DNA of 64,000 bases, taken from positions 558,001-622,000 of the forward strand of contig CAWKOH010000003.1 of the NCBI GenBank assembly GCA_963851245.1, in the 5' to 3' direction. Position numbers and translations under genes: made by a program. The notes under the pieces were generated by a model that was not told the DNA's origin, made no database searches, and saw only the letters and a list, made by a program, of their open reading frames with translations. Source of the stretch: CAWKOH01 sp963851245 (GTDB lineage Bacteria > Actinomycetota > Acidimicrobiia > Acidimicrobiales > Palsa-688). Positions within the stretch are counted from its first letter, which is position 1. Every line of letters starts with the position of its first letter. Positions 30,842 to 38,953 of this stretch are shown here, one piece after another.

Positions 30842-31394
30842 TTAGAAGCTGGTGTAGTAGGTGTTCGTGGCGCCGCTGTCATCGGTACCGGGGGTGGTCC
30901 CAGCCGAGCCGGCGGTGGGCGCAGTCGGCGCGGGGAACGCGGCATTCGCCGTACAGGCGCCCTTCGACTCGGCGTAGCCGGTGAAGGAGTTGGCGGGGTC
31001 ATCGCTCTGGTAGATGAAGTAGCAGTTTCCATCCTTGCCTTGAGCCTGGAGCAGGACGGCGTTGCCGCGGTCGCCGAGCGTCACTGACACCTGGTTCGGG
31101 ACAGAGGTGCCGGCCGCGCCGTTGGTCCACTTGATGCCGCCTTCGATGTTTGACATGTCAGTGGTGGTGGAGTCGAAGGCCTGGGTGTTGGTCCACTGCG
31201 GTCTGCTCGGCCGTCAGGGCGTTACGCAGGTTGGACTGGGCCGCCCGGGCGTTGGCCGAGTTGCGAGCCCCGAGGAAGGTGGGGATGGCGATGGCCAGCA
31301 GGATGGCGATGATCAGCACCACGACCATGAGTTCGATGAGGGTGAAGCCCTCTTCCTCGTCACGCTCGAGACGCTGCTTGATTGCAGTCAGCAT
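30842..31394 (-). CDS. pilA: Type IV major pilin, copy 2 (frame interrupted once)
   Basis: Same leader and hydrophobic N-terminal helix as copy 1 (cleavage G16/F17, mature Glu5). The globular domain contains GGIKWTNGAAGTSVPNQVSVTLGD, then GNCYFIYQSDD, and a second Cys in ESKGACTANAAFP; these two cysteines probably form the usual pilin disulfide loop. It ends in a Thr/Gly/Ser-rich tail with YYTSF. One extra base near 31198-31202, relative to copy 1, breaks the frame between LTAEQT and the globular part. Correcting it gives about 183 residues. Preceded by its own c-di-GMP riboswitch. Confidence 0.88.
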
Positions 31395-31480
31395 TTGGGT
31401 TGTTGCCTTTCGGTTCGGGGTTATAGCTGCGAGCCGCTTTCGAACCCCTCACCCCCGCCCGGTGAACCCGATCGAGCGAT

Positions 31481-31560
31481 CCTGGCAGCCCGGCTGACCC
31501 TCGCCGTTCGGCGTCCGGCCCCGTGGCTTTGCGTCACCGCCTCTCGACGGCTTTGCCTTT
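31481..31560 (-). promoter_or_regulatory. Cyclic di-GMP-I riboswitch (GEMM-I), upstream of pilin copy 2
   Basis: The RNA reads AAAGGCAAAGCC, a short stem with a GAGA tetraloop, the invariant GACGCAAAGCC (31535 to 31525), ACGGGGCC, a GC-rich helix, then GGUCAGCCGGGCUGCC. These match the class I c-di-GMP aptamer block by block. Downstream of it, GGUUCG near 31440 could pair with CGAACC near 31416, an expression-platform candidate. The aptamer ends about 86 bases before the pilin ATG. In clostridia, c-di-GMP riboswitches of this type control pilin operons. Confidence 0.87.
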
Positions 31561-31669
31561 ATCTCGAGCGCTGCTCGCACCAGATCCATCGGCAGCGCCC
31601 CGAAGGCGCCTGAGCGACGCTCTTAAAATTTTCTTAGATGGACACCTGATTCCCCGGGGCTTCGGACTT

Positions 31670-33166
31670 CTAACCCTCGGAAGGGACGCTCGTCGAGGAA
31701 CTCGATGTCTGCGTGGAGCTGTCGTCCGGACCCACGGTCGTGGTCGACGATGGCACCGTTGTGCTGGTAGTCGTGCTGGTGGTCGTCGTTGAAGCCGGCG
31801 CGCTGGTCCCGCCTGCGTTCACGACCACCGGGGTGGTCTCCCCCGGCGCCGGCTTCCACCCCGGAGGCGGCTTGGGCTGCGATGGCACCGGAGGCCGGGT
31901 GGCGACCACGACCGGCTTCGCCGGCTGTGAGACCGTGGGCGGCTGGTGGGGCGGCACCGGCGTGCCCGGCGCATGGACTCGGCCGAATCCGGCCAGGTCC
32001 GACCACCAGATCGAACTGACCTGAACGACAGTGCCGGTATGGGGTGCGTTGATCATGAGCCCGTCACCGATGTAGATGCCGACATGGTGAATATCGGTGT
32101 TGCCGAAGAAAACCAGGTCTCCGGGCAGGAGCTGAGAGAGCGGCACCGGGATGGTCCAGGCGTCCTGGTCGGCCGCCACACGGGGTATCGATACACCGGC
32201 CGCCTTCCAGACGAACTGGGTCAACCCGGAGCAGTCGAAAGTGTTCGGGCCGGTGGCCCCCCACTGGTAGGGCTTGCCGAGCTCGGCGAAGGCCCATGTC
32301 AAGGCGATCGCTGTAGTTGACACCGGCGGGGCTATGGGGCTCTTCGGGTTGAACTGCAGGGAAGAGGCCGACAGGAGTTCGGCCCCCGCCTGCTGGGCCA
32401 GCGCCAGGTGGTCGGCCGCCACCTCTGTCGCCGATGAATGTGAGACCGAGGCCAGTTCGCCCTGTAACTGGCTCGCCTCGGCCTGTTCGGCCTTCAGTGC
32501 CGCATCGGCCTTCTTGGCCGCCGCGCCCGCCGCTTTGAACGCCGTCTTGGCCTTCTTCAGGGCCGACGCCTGCACCTTCTGATCCTGGAAGCGGGTGGCC
32601 AGGATCCCGTAGGGTCCGAGTGTCGACTGGGCGTAGTCGGCGGCGTAGAGGAGAGCTGCACCGGCGTTGGGGTTCACCGACAGCGAGGCGGGACCGTCCA
32701 CGTAGAGGTCGATCACGGCCCCGGTGACCGCTGCGTCGGTGCTCTGGTAGGACGAAGATGCAGCATTCGCGGTTTTCAGCGCCGACTGCGCCGCGGCCTG
32801 AGCAGAGAACGCCACCCGGGCGGCTTTGGCCGCGGCCGCCGCGTCCGCGTCCATTTTGGCCTGGGTGGCTGCGATCGCCGTCGTCAGGGCCGAGGTGTCG
32901 ATTCCCACCGAGCTCAGTTCAATGGCGTTCGACAGCAGCGCCTGGGGGTTCTCGCCGTCCGTGAAGTTAGGACTGACCTTCGGGATGGCCGGGAGAGTGG
33001 TCGTAGTGATGGGGGCGGCGCCGCCGGTTGCCGTCGCCGGAGCGGGTGCCGCGCCGGCGAAGGCGGGGCCGCCCAGGGCCAGGATCGCCGCTGTGGTGAC
33101 AACGGCAGCGAGGACGCGCTTCGCCCCTTGCCCACCCGTCCGCGACATCGATCGAGAGTCTGACAT
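31670..33166 (-). CDS. Secreted NlpC/P60 peptidoglycan endopeptidase
   Basis: A 498-residue exported cell-wall hydrolase of the RipA type. A signal peptide covers residues 1 to about 38 (twin Lys/Arg start, AAVVTTAAILALGGPAFAGA). An Ala-rich coiled-coil domain spans about 85-265. The NlpC/P60 domain spans 285-395, with C312 in FDCSGL, H361 in HHVGIYIGDG and H376 in APHTG as catalytic residues. The tail is Pro-rich, then Thr/Ser-rich, possibly wall-spanning or glycosylated. It lies between the transhydrogenase operon and the pilins. Opening peptidoglycan for pilus passage is an appealing but unproven role. Confidence 0.88.
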   Translation of the reverse strand: MSDSRSMSRTGGQGAKRVLAAVVTTAAILALGGPAFAGAAPAPATATGGAAPITTTTLPAIPKVSPNFTDGENPQALLSNAIELSSVGIDTSALTTAIAATQAKMDADAAAAAKAARVAFSAQAAAQSALKTANAASSSYQSTDAAVTGAVIDLYVDGPASLSVNPNAGAALLYAADYAQSTLGPYGILATRFQDQKVQASALKKAKTAFKAAGAAAKKADAALKAEQAEASQLQGELASVSHSSATEVAADHLALAQQAGAELLSASSLQFNPKSPIAPPVSTTAIALTWAFAELGKPYQWGATGPNTFDCSGLTQFVWKAAGVSIPRVAADQDAWTIPVPLSQLLPGDLVFFGNTDIHHVGIYIGDGLMINAPHTGTVVQVSSIWWSDLAGFGRVHAPGTPVPPHQPPTVSQPAKPVVVATRPPVPSQPKPPPGWKPAPGETTPVVVNAGGTSAPASTTTTSTTTSTTVPSSTTTVGPDDSSTQTSSSSTSVPSEG

Positions 33167-33209
33167 AGGGATGGGCCCTATATCGGCGCGTCCCCGGCGG
33201 AACTGAGTC

Positions 33210-34601
33210 TTAGGCCCCCCTAACCGCGGCGACCAGCTTCGTCAATGAGTCTTTTGCGTCGCCGAATAGGAGAACCGTCTTCGGATCGTAGAGAAGAGCG
33301 TTGTCCACGCCGGAGAACCCCGGCCTCATGCTCCGCTTCAGGAAGACGACGTTCGCCGACCGGTCGACGTCCAGGATCGGCATGCCATACAGGGGGCTGG
33401 TCGGGTCGGCGCGGGCGGCCGGGTTCACCACGTCGTTGGCTCCGACCACGAGCGAAACGTCGGCGCCCGGGAACTTGGTGTTGGCATCGTCGAGCTCATC
33501 TAGGGCTTCGTACGGCACGTTGGCCTCGGCCAGCAGCACGTTCATGTGCCCCGGCATTCGGCCGGCGACGGGGTGGATGGCGTAGGCGACCTCCACTCCG
33601 CGACCTTCGAGGAGGCGGGCCAGTTCCACCACGGTGTGTTGAGCCTGAGCCACGGCCAAGCCGTAGCCGGGCACGATCATCACCCGGTGGGAATAGGCCA
33701 GCAGGGTGCCGATGTCGGTGGCGTCGGCCGACCGCACACCCCTGCTGGCACCGGCCACCTCCGCCGTGGACCCGGCGTTCGGCAGGCCCCCGAGGAGGAT
33801 GTTCGGAAGTGACCTCCCCATGGCGTCACTCATCATCTTGGTCAGCAGAGCGCCCGAAGTTCCCACGAGAGTCCCGGCCACCACCAGGACCAGGTTGTTA
33901 AGGGCGAAACCGTCGGCTGCCACGGCCAGGCCGGTGAGAGAGTTCAGCAGCGAGATAAGCACAGGAGTGTCAGCGCCCCCTACCGGGAGGCAGATACCCA
34001 CTCCGAGGGCCATGGATAGAGCGGCCAGGATGATCAGCCCGGCCAGATGGGGATCTGCGATCACCCAGGCGCCCACGGCGATGATCCCCAGCCCGAGCAG
34101 AGCATTCACGACATGCTGGCCGGGGTAGGTGATCGGCCGTCCCGTCACCACCTCTTGAAGTTTGGCGAAGGCAACCATGCTGCCGGCGAATGAGGTGGCT
34201 CCAATCGCCAGGCCCAGTGTGATCTCCAGGACGTGGAGGGCAGACGGATGCCCGGGTTGGGCCCGGAGGAAGGTCACAATCGAGACCAGGGCGGCCGCCG
34301 CCCCGCCCACCCCGTTGAAGACGGCTACGAGCTGAGGGATAGCAGTCATGCGGACCAGACGGGCCGTCGGGACGGCGATGGCTAGTCCTACCACCATGCC
34401 AATCGGGATTATCCCGTGGGGCCCGGCGTGGCTGTCGACCGCTGTCAAGCCGATGGCGACGACCATGCCTCCTATCCCGATCAGATTCCCCCATCTGGCC
34501 CGCCGCGGCGAGCTCAACGCCTTCAGGGCCACGATGAAGCACACCGTCGACACCAGATACCCCGCAACCAGGGCGTTGTTAGAGAGGGTGGCGGCGATCA
34601 C
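33210..34601 (-). CDS. pntB: NAD(P) transhydrogenase subunit beta
   Basis: Membrane and NADP-binding (domains II and III) subunit of the proton-translocating transhydrogenase, which drives NADPH formation from NADH. The 463-residue protein begins with eight or nine membrane helices. The NADP-binding domain follows, with VPGYGLAVAQAQ, YAIHPVAGRMPGHMNVLLAEANVPY, VVGANDVVNPAA, and KRSMRPGFSGVDN. It overlaps the upstream pntA part 2 by four bases. Confidence 0.95.
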   Translation of the reverse strand: MIAATLSNNALVAGYLVSTVCFIVALKALSSPRRARWGNLIGIGGMVVAIGLTAVDSHAGPHGIIPIGMVVGLAIAVPTARLVRMTAIPQLVAVFNGVGGAAAALVSIVTFLRAQPGHPSALHVLEITLGLAIGATSFAGSMVAFAKLQEVVTGRPITYPGQHVVNALLGLGIIAVGAWVIADPHLAGLIILAALSMALGVGICLPVGGADTPVLISLLNSLTGLAVAADGFALNNLVLVVAGTLVGTSGALLTKMMSDAMGRSLPNILLGGLPNAGSTAEVAGASRGVRSADATDIGTLLAYSHRVMIVPGYGLAVAQAQHTVVELARLLEGRGVEVAYAIHPVAGRMPGHMNVLLAEANVPYEALDELDDANTKFPGADVSLVVGANDVVNPAARADPTSPLYGMPILDVDRSANVVFLKRSMRPGFSGVDNALLYDPKTVLLFGDAKDSLTKLVAAVRGA

Positions 34602-34927
34602 GCGTCGCCGGCTGCTGGCTTCTCGCCGTCAGATTTCGGAGTTCTGTCCCGCCCTTTGAACATTTCCAGCATGCGGTCCGTCACGACGACGCCGCCCACG
34701 ATGTTCACCGTCGCCAGTATCACCGCAGCCAGCGCCAGGCCCACCTGCAGGGCTCCGTGGGCCTCGTCGGCGATCAGCATGGCTCCCACCAGGATGATCC
34801 CGTGGATGGCGTTGCTGCCGGACATCAGCGGAGTGTGAAGGATGCTGGGAACCTTCGAGATGACCTCGTAGCCGAGGAAAGCAGCCAGCACGAAGATCAC
34901 CAGCAAGCTGAGATCGCCGGTTATCAC
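34598..34927 (-). CDS. NAD(P) transhydrogenase subunit alpha, part 2
   Basis: A 109-residue membrane subunit with three helices, corresponding to the C-terminal membrane part of E. coli PntA. The HTPLMSGSNAIHGIILVGAML motif is characteristic. The three-gene split (alpha1, alpha2, beta) is common in actinobacteria and alphaproteobacteria. It overlaps both neighbours by four bases, so all three are translationally coupled. Confidence 0.92.
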   Translation of the reverse strand: MITGDLSLLVIFVLAAFLGYEVISKVPSILHTPLMSGSNAIHGIILVGAMLIADEAHGALQVGLALAAVILATVNIVGGVVVTDRMLEMFKGRDRTPKSDGEKPAAGDA

Positions 34928-36063
34928 CTGCCACCCCTCCCGGTCATCACTTCCGAAGCAGCGACCCTCACTGCTCCTCCCTCGGTCACACAGGTGGCGG
35001 CGACGATGTCGTCTTCGAAGTCGGGCCGGATCTCGCCGTCCCGGACCAGGAGCTTCAGCAGGTTGGTCACGTTGCGGGCGTAGAGGGCGCTGGCCGAGGC
35101 CGGCACCTCCGAGGCCAAATCCCCGGCTCCGATGATGACCACCCCGCCCCGCTCCACCTCGGACCCATCGACGGTCAGCTCGCAGTTCCCCCCGGATGGG
35201 GCCGCCAGGTCCACGATGACGGAACCCGGTCTCATGGACTCCACCATGGCGGCCGTTATCAGGCGGGGAGCCGGGCGTCCGGGGACCGCGGCGGTGGTGA
35301 TGACCACATCGGCGCCGGCTACGGCACCGGCGATCAGCTCCTGCTGGCGGGCGGCGAACTCATCGCTCTGTTCCGCGGCGTAACCTCCCTCCCCTGACGC
35401 CGCCACCAGGGGCAGCTCGATGGCCCGAGCGCCGAGGCTGCGGATCTCCTCGGCGGCCTCCGGTCGAACGTCGTACGCACTGACGGCGGCGCCCAGACGG
35501 CGAGCGGTGGCGATGGCCTGGAGCCCGGCGACACCGGCTCCCAGCACCAGGACCCGGGCCGGCGGCACCGTCCCGGCCGCGGTCATCATCATGGGCAGGA
35601 CCCGGGGCGAGCGTTCTGCTGCCACGACGGCGGCCTGGTAGCCGGCCAGGCTGGCTTGCGAGCTGAGGGCATCGACCGCTTGGGCCCGGCTGGTCCGCGG
35701 TACCAGGTTGAACGAGAACGCCGTGATGCGCCGGTCCCGCAGCCGCTCGACGACGTCCTCGCTCCACGCCGGAGGGAGGAAGCTGACCAGCGCCGAGCCC
35801 TCCGGGAAGGTGTCGACCCGGTCAGCGCTGGGTGGCCCGATCATCACCACGAGATCGGCGCCGGAGAGAGCCGGGCCCGAACCGGGCACCACCCGGCCAC
35901 CCGCGTCCACGAAGCCCTCGTCGGTGAATCCCGCTCCGATCCCTGCTCCCTGTTCCACCACCACCTCGATTCCGAGGGGCTCGAGCCTGGGTATCTCGGC
36001 GGGCACGATAGAGACACGTCGTTCGCGCCCGGTGACTTCGCTGGGAACGTATAGGACTGTCAC
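34924..36063 (-). CDS. NAD(P) transhydrogenase subunit alpha, part 1
   Basis: Soluble NAD(H)-binding domain I of the transhydrogenase, 379 residues. It resembles alanine dehydrogenase. The NAD fold has VLVLGAGVAGLQAIATARRLGA, followed by VSAYDVRPEAAEEIRSLG. The mobile loop region (GGYAAE) and VDLAAPSGGNCE are conserved. The start is GTG 36063, just past a 12-pair hairpin. It heads the three-gene operon and lies downstream of pilC. Confidence 0.94.
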   Translation of the reverse strand: MTVLYVPSEVTGRERRVSIVPAEIPRLEPLGIEVVVEQGAGIGAGFTDEGFVDAGGRVVPGSGPALSGADLVVMIGPPSADRVDTFPEGSALVSFLPPAWSEDVVERLRDRRITAFSFNLVPRTSRAQAVDALSSQASLAGYQAAVVAAERSPRVLPMMMTAAGTVPPARVLVLGAGVAGLQAIATARRLGAAVSAYDVRPEAAEEIRSLGARAIELPLVAASGEGGYAAEQSDEFAARQQELIAGAVAGADVVITTAAVPGRPAPRLITAAMVESMRPGSVIVDLAAPSGGNCELTVDGSEVERGGVVIIGAGDLASEVPASASALYARNVTNLLKLLVRDGEIRPDFEDDIVAATCVTEGGAVRVAASEVMTGRGGR

Positions 36064-36074
36064 GGCGCTGACAT

Positions 36075-36102
36075 CCTGCCACGGACGGTAGTCCGTGGCA
36101 GG
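36075..36102 (-). terminator. Perfect 12-pair hairpin between pilC and the transhydrogenase operon
   Basis: CCTGCCACGGAC/GTCCGTGGCAGG with a four-base loop. It lies 23 bases past the pilC stop and 12 bases before the pntA start. No T run follows, so it may be a factor-assisted or T-less terminator, or a processing or stability element. Confidence 0.5.
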
Positions 36103-36124
36103 TAGCCCGCCGGCTGGCTTGCGA

Positions 36125-37354
36125 TCAGCTGTTGTTGTTGACCAGCTTGATGATGTCGAACATCGGCAGGTACAGGGATATCACCATGGAGCCCACCGCT
36201 CCGCCCAGAACGACTATGAGCAAGGGCTCCAGAAGCGAGGTCAGCGTGTCGACGGTTCGCTGTACTTCTTCCTCGAAGAAAGCGGCCACTTTGAGAAGGA
36301 GGCTGTCGAGAGCACCGGTCTCCTCGCCCACCGCCATCATCTGGGTGACCATCGGGGGGAATACGGGATGCTGTTCAAGGGGCTTGGTCAGCGGCTCGCC
36401 CCTCTTGGCCCCGTCGGAGATGGCGTGGACGCCGTCGGCGACTACCGCGTTCGAAACAGAATCAGCGGTGATCTCGAGCGACTCGAGGACCGGGACACCG
36501 GAGCTGAGCAAGGTCGACAGCGTCGATGCGAAGCGGGCCATGGCGGTCTTGCGGACCAGCCCTCCGATGATCGGCATCCGCAGAAGTACACGGTCCCGGG
36601 TGGCCTTGCCGGCCGCGGTCCGGACCCAGCGTCGATAGCCGAAGATCAGACCGATGGCCCCGAGGATCAAGAGCGGCATGGCGTGCACCATGATGTTCGA
36701 AACAGTTATCAGCACCTGGGTGGCCGGGGGGAGCTTCCCGCCCAGTTCGGCATACATCTTCTTGAATATGGGAACGATGAAGAGGAGCATCGCCGCCAGG
36801 ATGCAGAGAACAAGCGAAAGGACCACTATCGGGTAGGTGAGGGCGGAGCGGATCTTGCCCCGGAGCTCGACCTGCTTCTCGATCGTGGTGGCCAGATCCG
36901 ACAGCGTCTTGTCCAGGTTTCCGCTTGTCTCACCGGCCCGAATCATGGAGATGTACAGCCGGTTGAACTGCTTCGGGTGGCGGGAGAGAGCCTGTGAAAG
37001 AGACGACCCGGACTCGATGTCGTTGCGGATCTGATCGATGACTCCGGCGAAGTAGTGGTTGCTCGTCTGCACCGAGAGGATCGAAAGGCTGCGCATGAGA
37101 GTGAGGCCGGAGCTGATCATGGTGGCGAACTGCCGGCTGAAGACGGCGATCTCCTTCAGCTTGACCCGGTTGCTGAAGCCGGGAATGGCAATATCCCGCT
37201 TCATCCCGGGGCCCGCCTTCTTGTCGATGCTGATGGGCACGTAGCCCATCTGCCGCAGCTTGTTGGCGACCAGGGCGGTGTTGTCGGCGTCAAGGGAGCC
37301 GGAGTGGACCTTGCCGTCCCGGTCGCGGACCTTGTAGGCGTAGGTAGTAGGCAT
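36125..37354 (-). CDS. pilC: Type IV pilus inner-membrane platform protein PilC
   Basis: Polytopic platform that couples the pilus ATPases to pilin assembly; 409 residues from ATG 37354. Two GspF-type repeats are visible, each with the FSRQFATMISSGLTLMRSLSIL / FASTLSTLLSSGVPVLESLEI pattern and AGETSGNLDKTL / VGEETGALDSLL. There are three membrane helices, and the end is LVNNNS. The start overlaps the pilT stop (ATG inside TCAT context), so pilB-pilT-pilC form one unit. Confidence 0.95.
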   Translation of the reverse strand: MPTTYAYKVRDRDGKVHSGSLDADNTALVANKLRQMGYVPISIDKKAGPGMKRDIAIPGFSNRVKLKEIAVFSRQFATMISSGLTLMRSLSILSVQTSNHYFAGVIDQIRNDIESGSSLSQALSRHPKQFNRLYISMIRAGETSGNLDKTLSDLATTIEKQVELRGKIRSALTYPIVVLSLVLCILAAMLLFIVPIFKKMYAELGGKLPPATQVLITVSNIMVHAMPLLILGAIGLIFGYRRWVRTAAGKATRDRVLLRMPIIGGLVRKTAMARFASTLSTLLSSGVPVLESLEITADSVSNAVVADGVHAISDGAKRGEPLTKPLEQHPVFPPMVTQMMAVGEETGALDSLLLKVAAFFEEEVQRTVDTLTSLLEPLLIVVLGGAVGSMVISLYLPMFDIIKLVNNNS

Positions 37355-38913
37355 CAGCGGGCTCCCACGACGAGTCGGCGGAGATCGTCCTCGTGGTGGC
37401 ACCGCTCGAGGGCCACGTCCATGGTGATGGCGTTCGACCTGACCAGCTGGGCCAGGGACTGGTCCATGGTCTGCATGCCGTACTTACCGCCGCCCTGCAT
37501 GGCGCTGTAGATCTGGTGGACCTTGCCTTCCCGAACCAGGTTGCGGACTGCGGGGGTGACCATCAGCACTTCGGCGGCCACGGCCCGGCCCCGGCCACCC
37601 GCTCGGGGCAGGAGCTGCTGGGTGACTACAGCCTGGAGAGCCGCTGCCAGCTGCACCCGGATCTGCTGCTGCTGGTGGGCCGGGAACACGTCGATCACCC
37701 GGTCGATGGACTGGGGGGCGTCCTGGGTGTGGAGGGTCCCGAACACGAGGTGACCGGTCTCGGCTGCCGTCAGGGCCGTCGAGATGGTCTCGAGGTCGCG
37801 GATTTCACCGACGAGGATCACATCCGGGTCCTGACGGAGGACGTGCTTGAGGGCTTCGGAGAAGCTCTTGGTGTCCTCGCCGACCTCCCGCTGGTTGACC
37901 ACGCAGCGCTTGTGGGTGTGGACGAACTCGATGGGGTCCTCCACGGTCATGATGTGGGAGGCGTGGGTGGTGTTGACGATGTCGACGAGTGACGCCAGGG
38001 TGGTTGACTTACCGGAACCGGTCGGGCCGGTCACGAGGACCAGGCCCCTGGGAAGGTGGGCCAGGTCCCCCACCACGGCGGGGATGCCCAGCTTGTCCAG
38101 CGGCACGATCTTGAAAGGTATGGCACGGAGCACGGCGCCGACCGAGTCGCGCTGCAGGAACACGTTCAACCGGAAGCGGCCCACACCGGGGACGCTGTGA
38201 GACGTGTCGAGCTCGAGGGCCGCCTCGAACTTCTCCCGCTGCCGCTGGGTCAGGATGGCGTAGACCATGCGCCGAATCTCCGAGGGATTGAGGGGCTCGT
38301 ACCCGTCCATGGGGCGGAGGTGGCCGTCGACCCGGATGCATGGCGGCAGGCCCGCACTCATGTGAAGGTCGGATGCACCCAGCTCCACCATCTCCACCAG
38401 CAGGGCGTTCAGGTGGACCTCGGTGATCGGAGGTACCTCCCGCTCGGCCTCGGCTGCCGGCGCGGCCTTCGGAGCGTCGTCCACGCCGTAGAGCACCTCG
38501 ATGGCGAGGGACACGTCGGATGCCGCTGCCAGTATCGGGACGACGGTCCAGCCGGTCTCCTGGGCGATCTGGTCCACCGAGGCTTGATCGGTGGGGTTCT
38601 CCATGGCCACGATCAGCTCGTTGCCGTTCATCCCGACGGCCACGGCCCGGGACCTCTGGCACAGGGCGACCGGGAGCATGCCGCCGAGGATGGCCGGGAT
38701 GGGATCGGCGTCGGGGTCCCACATTCGGATCCCGAGCTGGTCGGCCACTGCAGCCACCAGATCCCGTTCGGCGACCATGCCCTCCGATGAGAGAAGCTTC
38801 GCCAGCGGCACACCCGTTTCCGCTTCCGCGGCTAGAGCCCGCTCCAATTCGTCCCGGGACAAGACCTTCCTGGCTACCAGGAACTCCCCCACTGACCGCG
38901 ATGTCGGCACCAT
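37354..38913 (-). CDS. pilT: Pilus retraction ATPase PilT with N-terminal MshEN-like domain
   Basis: Hexameric ATPase that powers pilus retraction. Residues 163-519 are PilT: GASDLHMSAGLPPCIRVDGHL, Walker A GPTGSGKST at 296-304, the Asp box (VEDPIEF), Walker B (VILVGEIRD), the His box (TLHTQDA), and the retraction signature AVRNLVREGKVHQI with GGKYGMQTMDQSL. Unlike standard PilT of about 350 residues, a 145-residue N-terminal domain resembling the MshEN/GspE_N domain of PilB is fused on. Its c-di-GMP motif is degraded (SVGEFL where RLG is expected). Confidence 0.92.
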   Translation of the reverse strand: MVPTSRSVGEFLVARKVLSRDELERALAAEAETGVPLAKLLSSEGMVAERDLVAAVADQLGIRMWDPDADPIPAILGGMLPVALCQRSRAVAVGMNGNELIVAMENPTDQASVDQIAQETGWTVVPILAAASDVSLAIEVLYGVDDAPKAAPAAEAEREVPPITEVHLNALLVEMVELGASDLHMSAGLPPCIRVDGHLRPMDGYEPLNPSEIRRMVYAILTQRQREKFEAALELDTSHSVPGVGRFRLNVFLQRDSVGAVLRAIPFKIVPLDKLGIPAVVGDLAHLPRGLVLVTGPTGSGKSTTLASLVDIVNTTHASHIMTVEDPIEFVHTHKRCVVNQREVGEDTKSFSEALKHVLRQDPDVILVGEIRDLETISTALTAAETGHLVFGTLHTQDAPQSIDRVIDVFPAHQQQQIRVQLAAALQAVVTQQLLPRAGGRGRAVAAEVLMVTPAVRNLVREGKVHQIYSAMQGGGKYGMQTMDQSLAQLVRSNAITMDVALERCHHEDDLRRLVVGAR

Positions 38914-38953
38914 GAGTGTGCTTTCGGAAGAAAGTGGTCCGGGCTGTAGCGGT

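Larger units (their letters stand above)
29913..31597. repeat. Tandem direct duplication: riboswitch-pilin-terminator unit, two copies
   Basis: Two near-identical units, 29913-30728 and 30785-31597 (about 816 and 813 bp), are separated by about 56 bp of unrelated sequence. Each contains, in minus-strand order, a c-di-GMP riboswitch, a leader, a type IV pilin gene and a GC-rich hairpin. Similarity begins at GCCGATGG on the upstream side and ends with the terminator stem. Copies differ by scattered substitutions and several one- or two-base indels. Confidence 0.9.
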
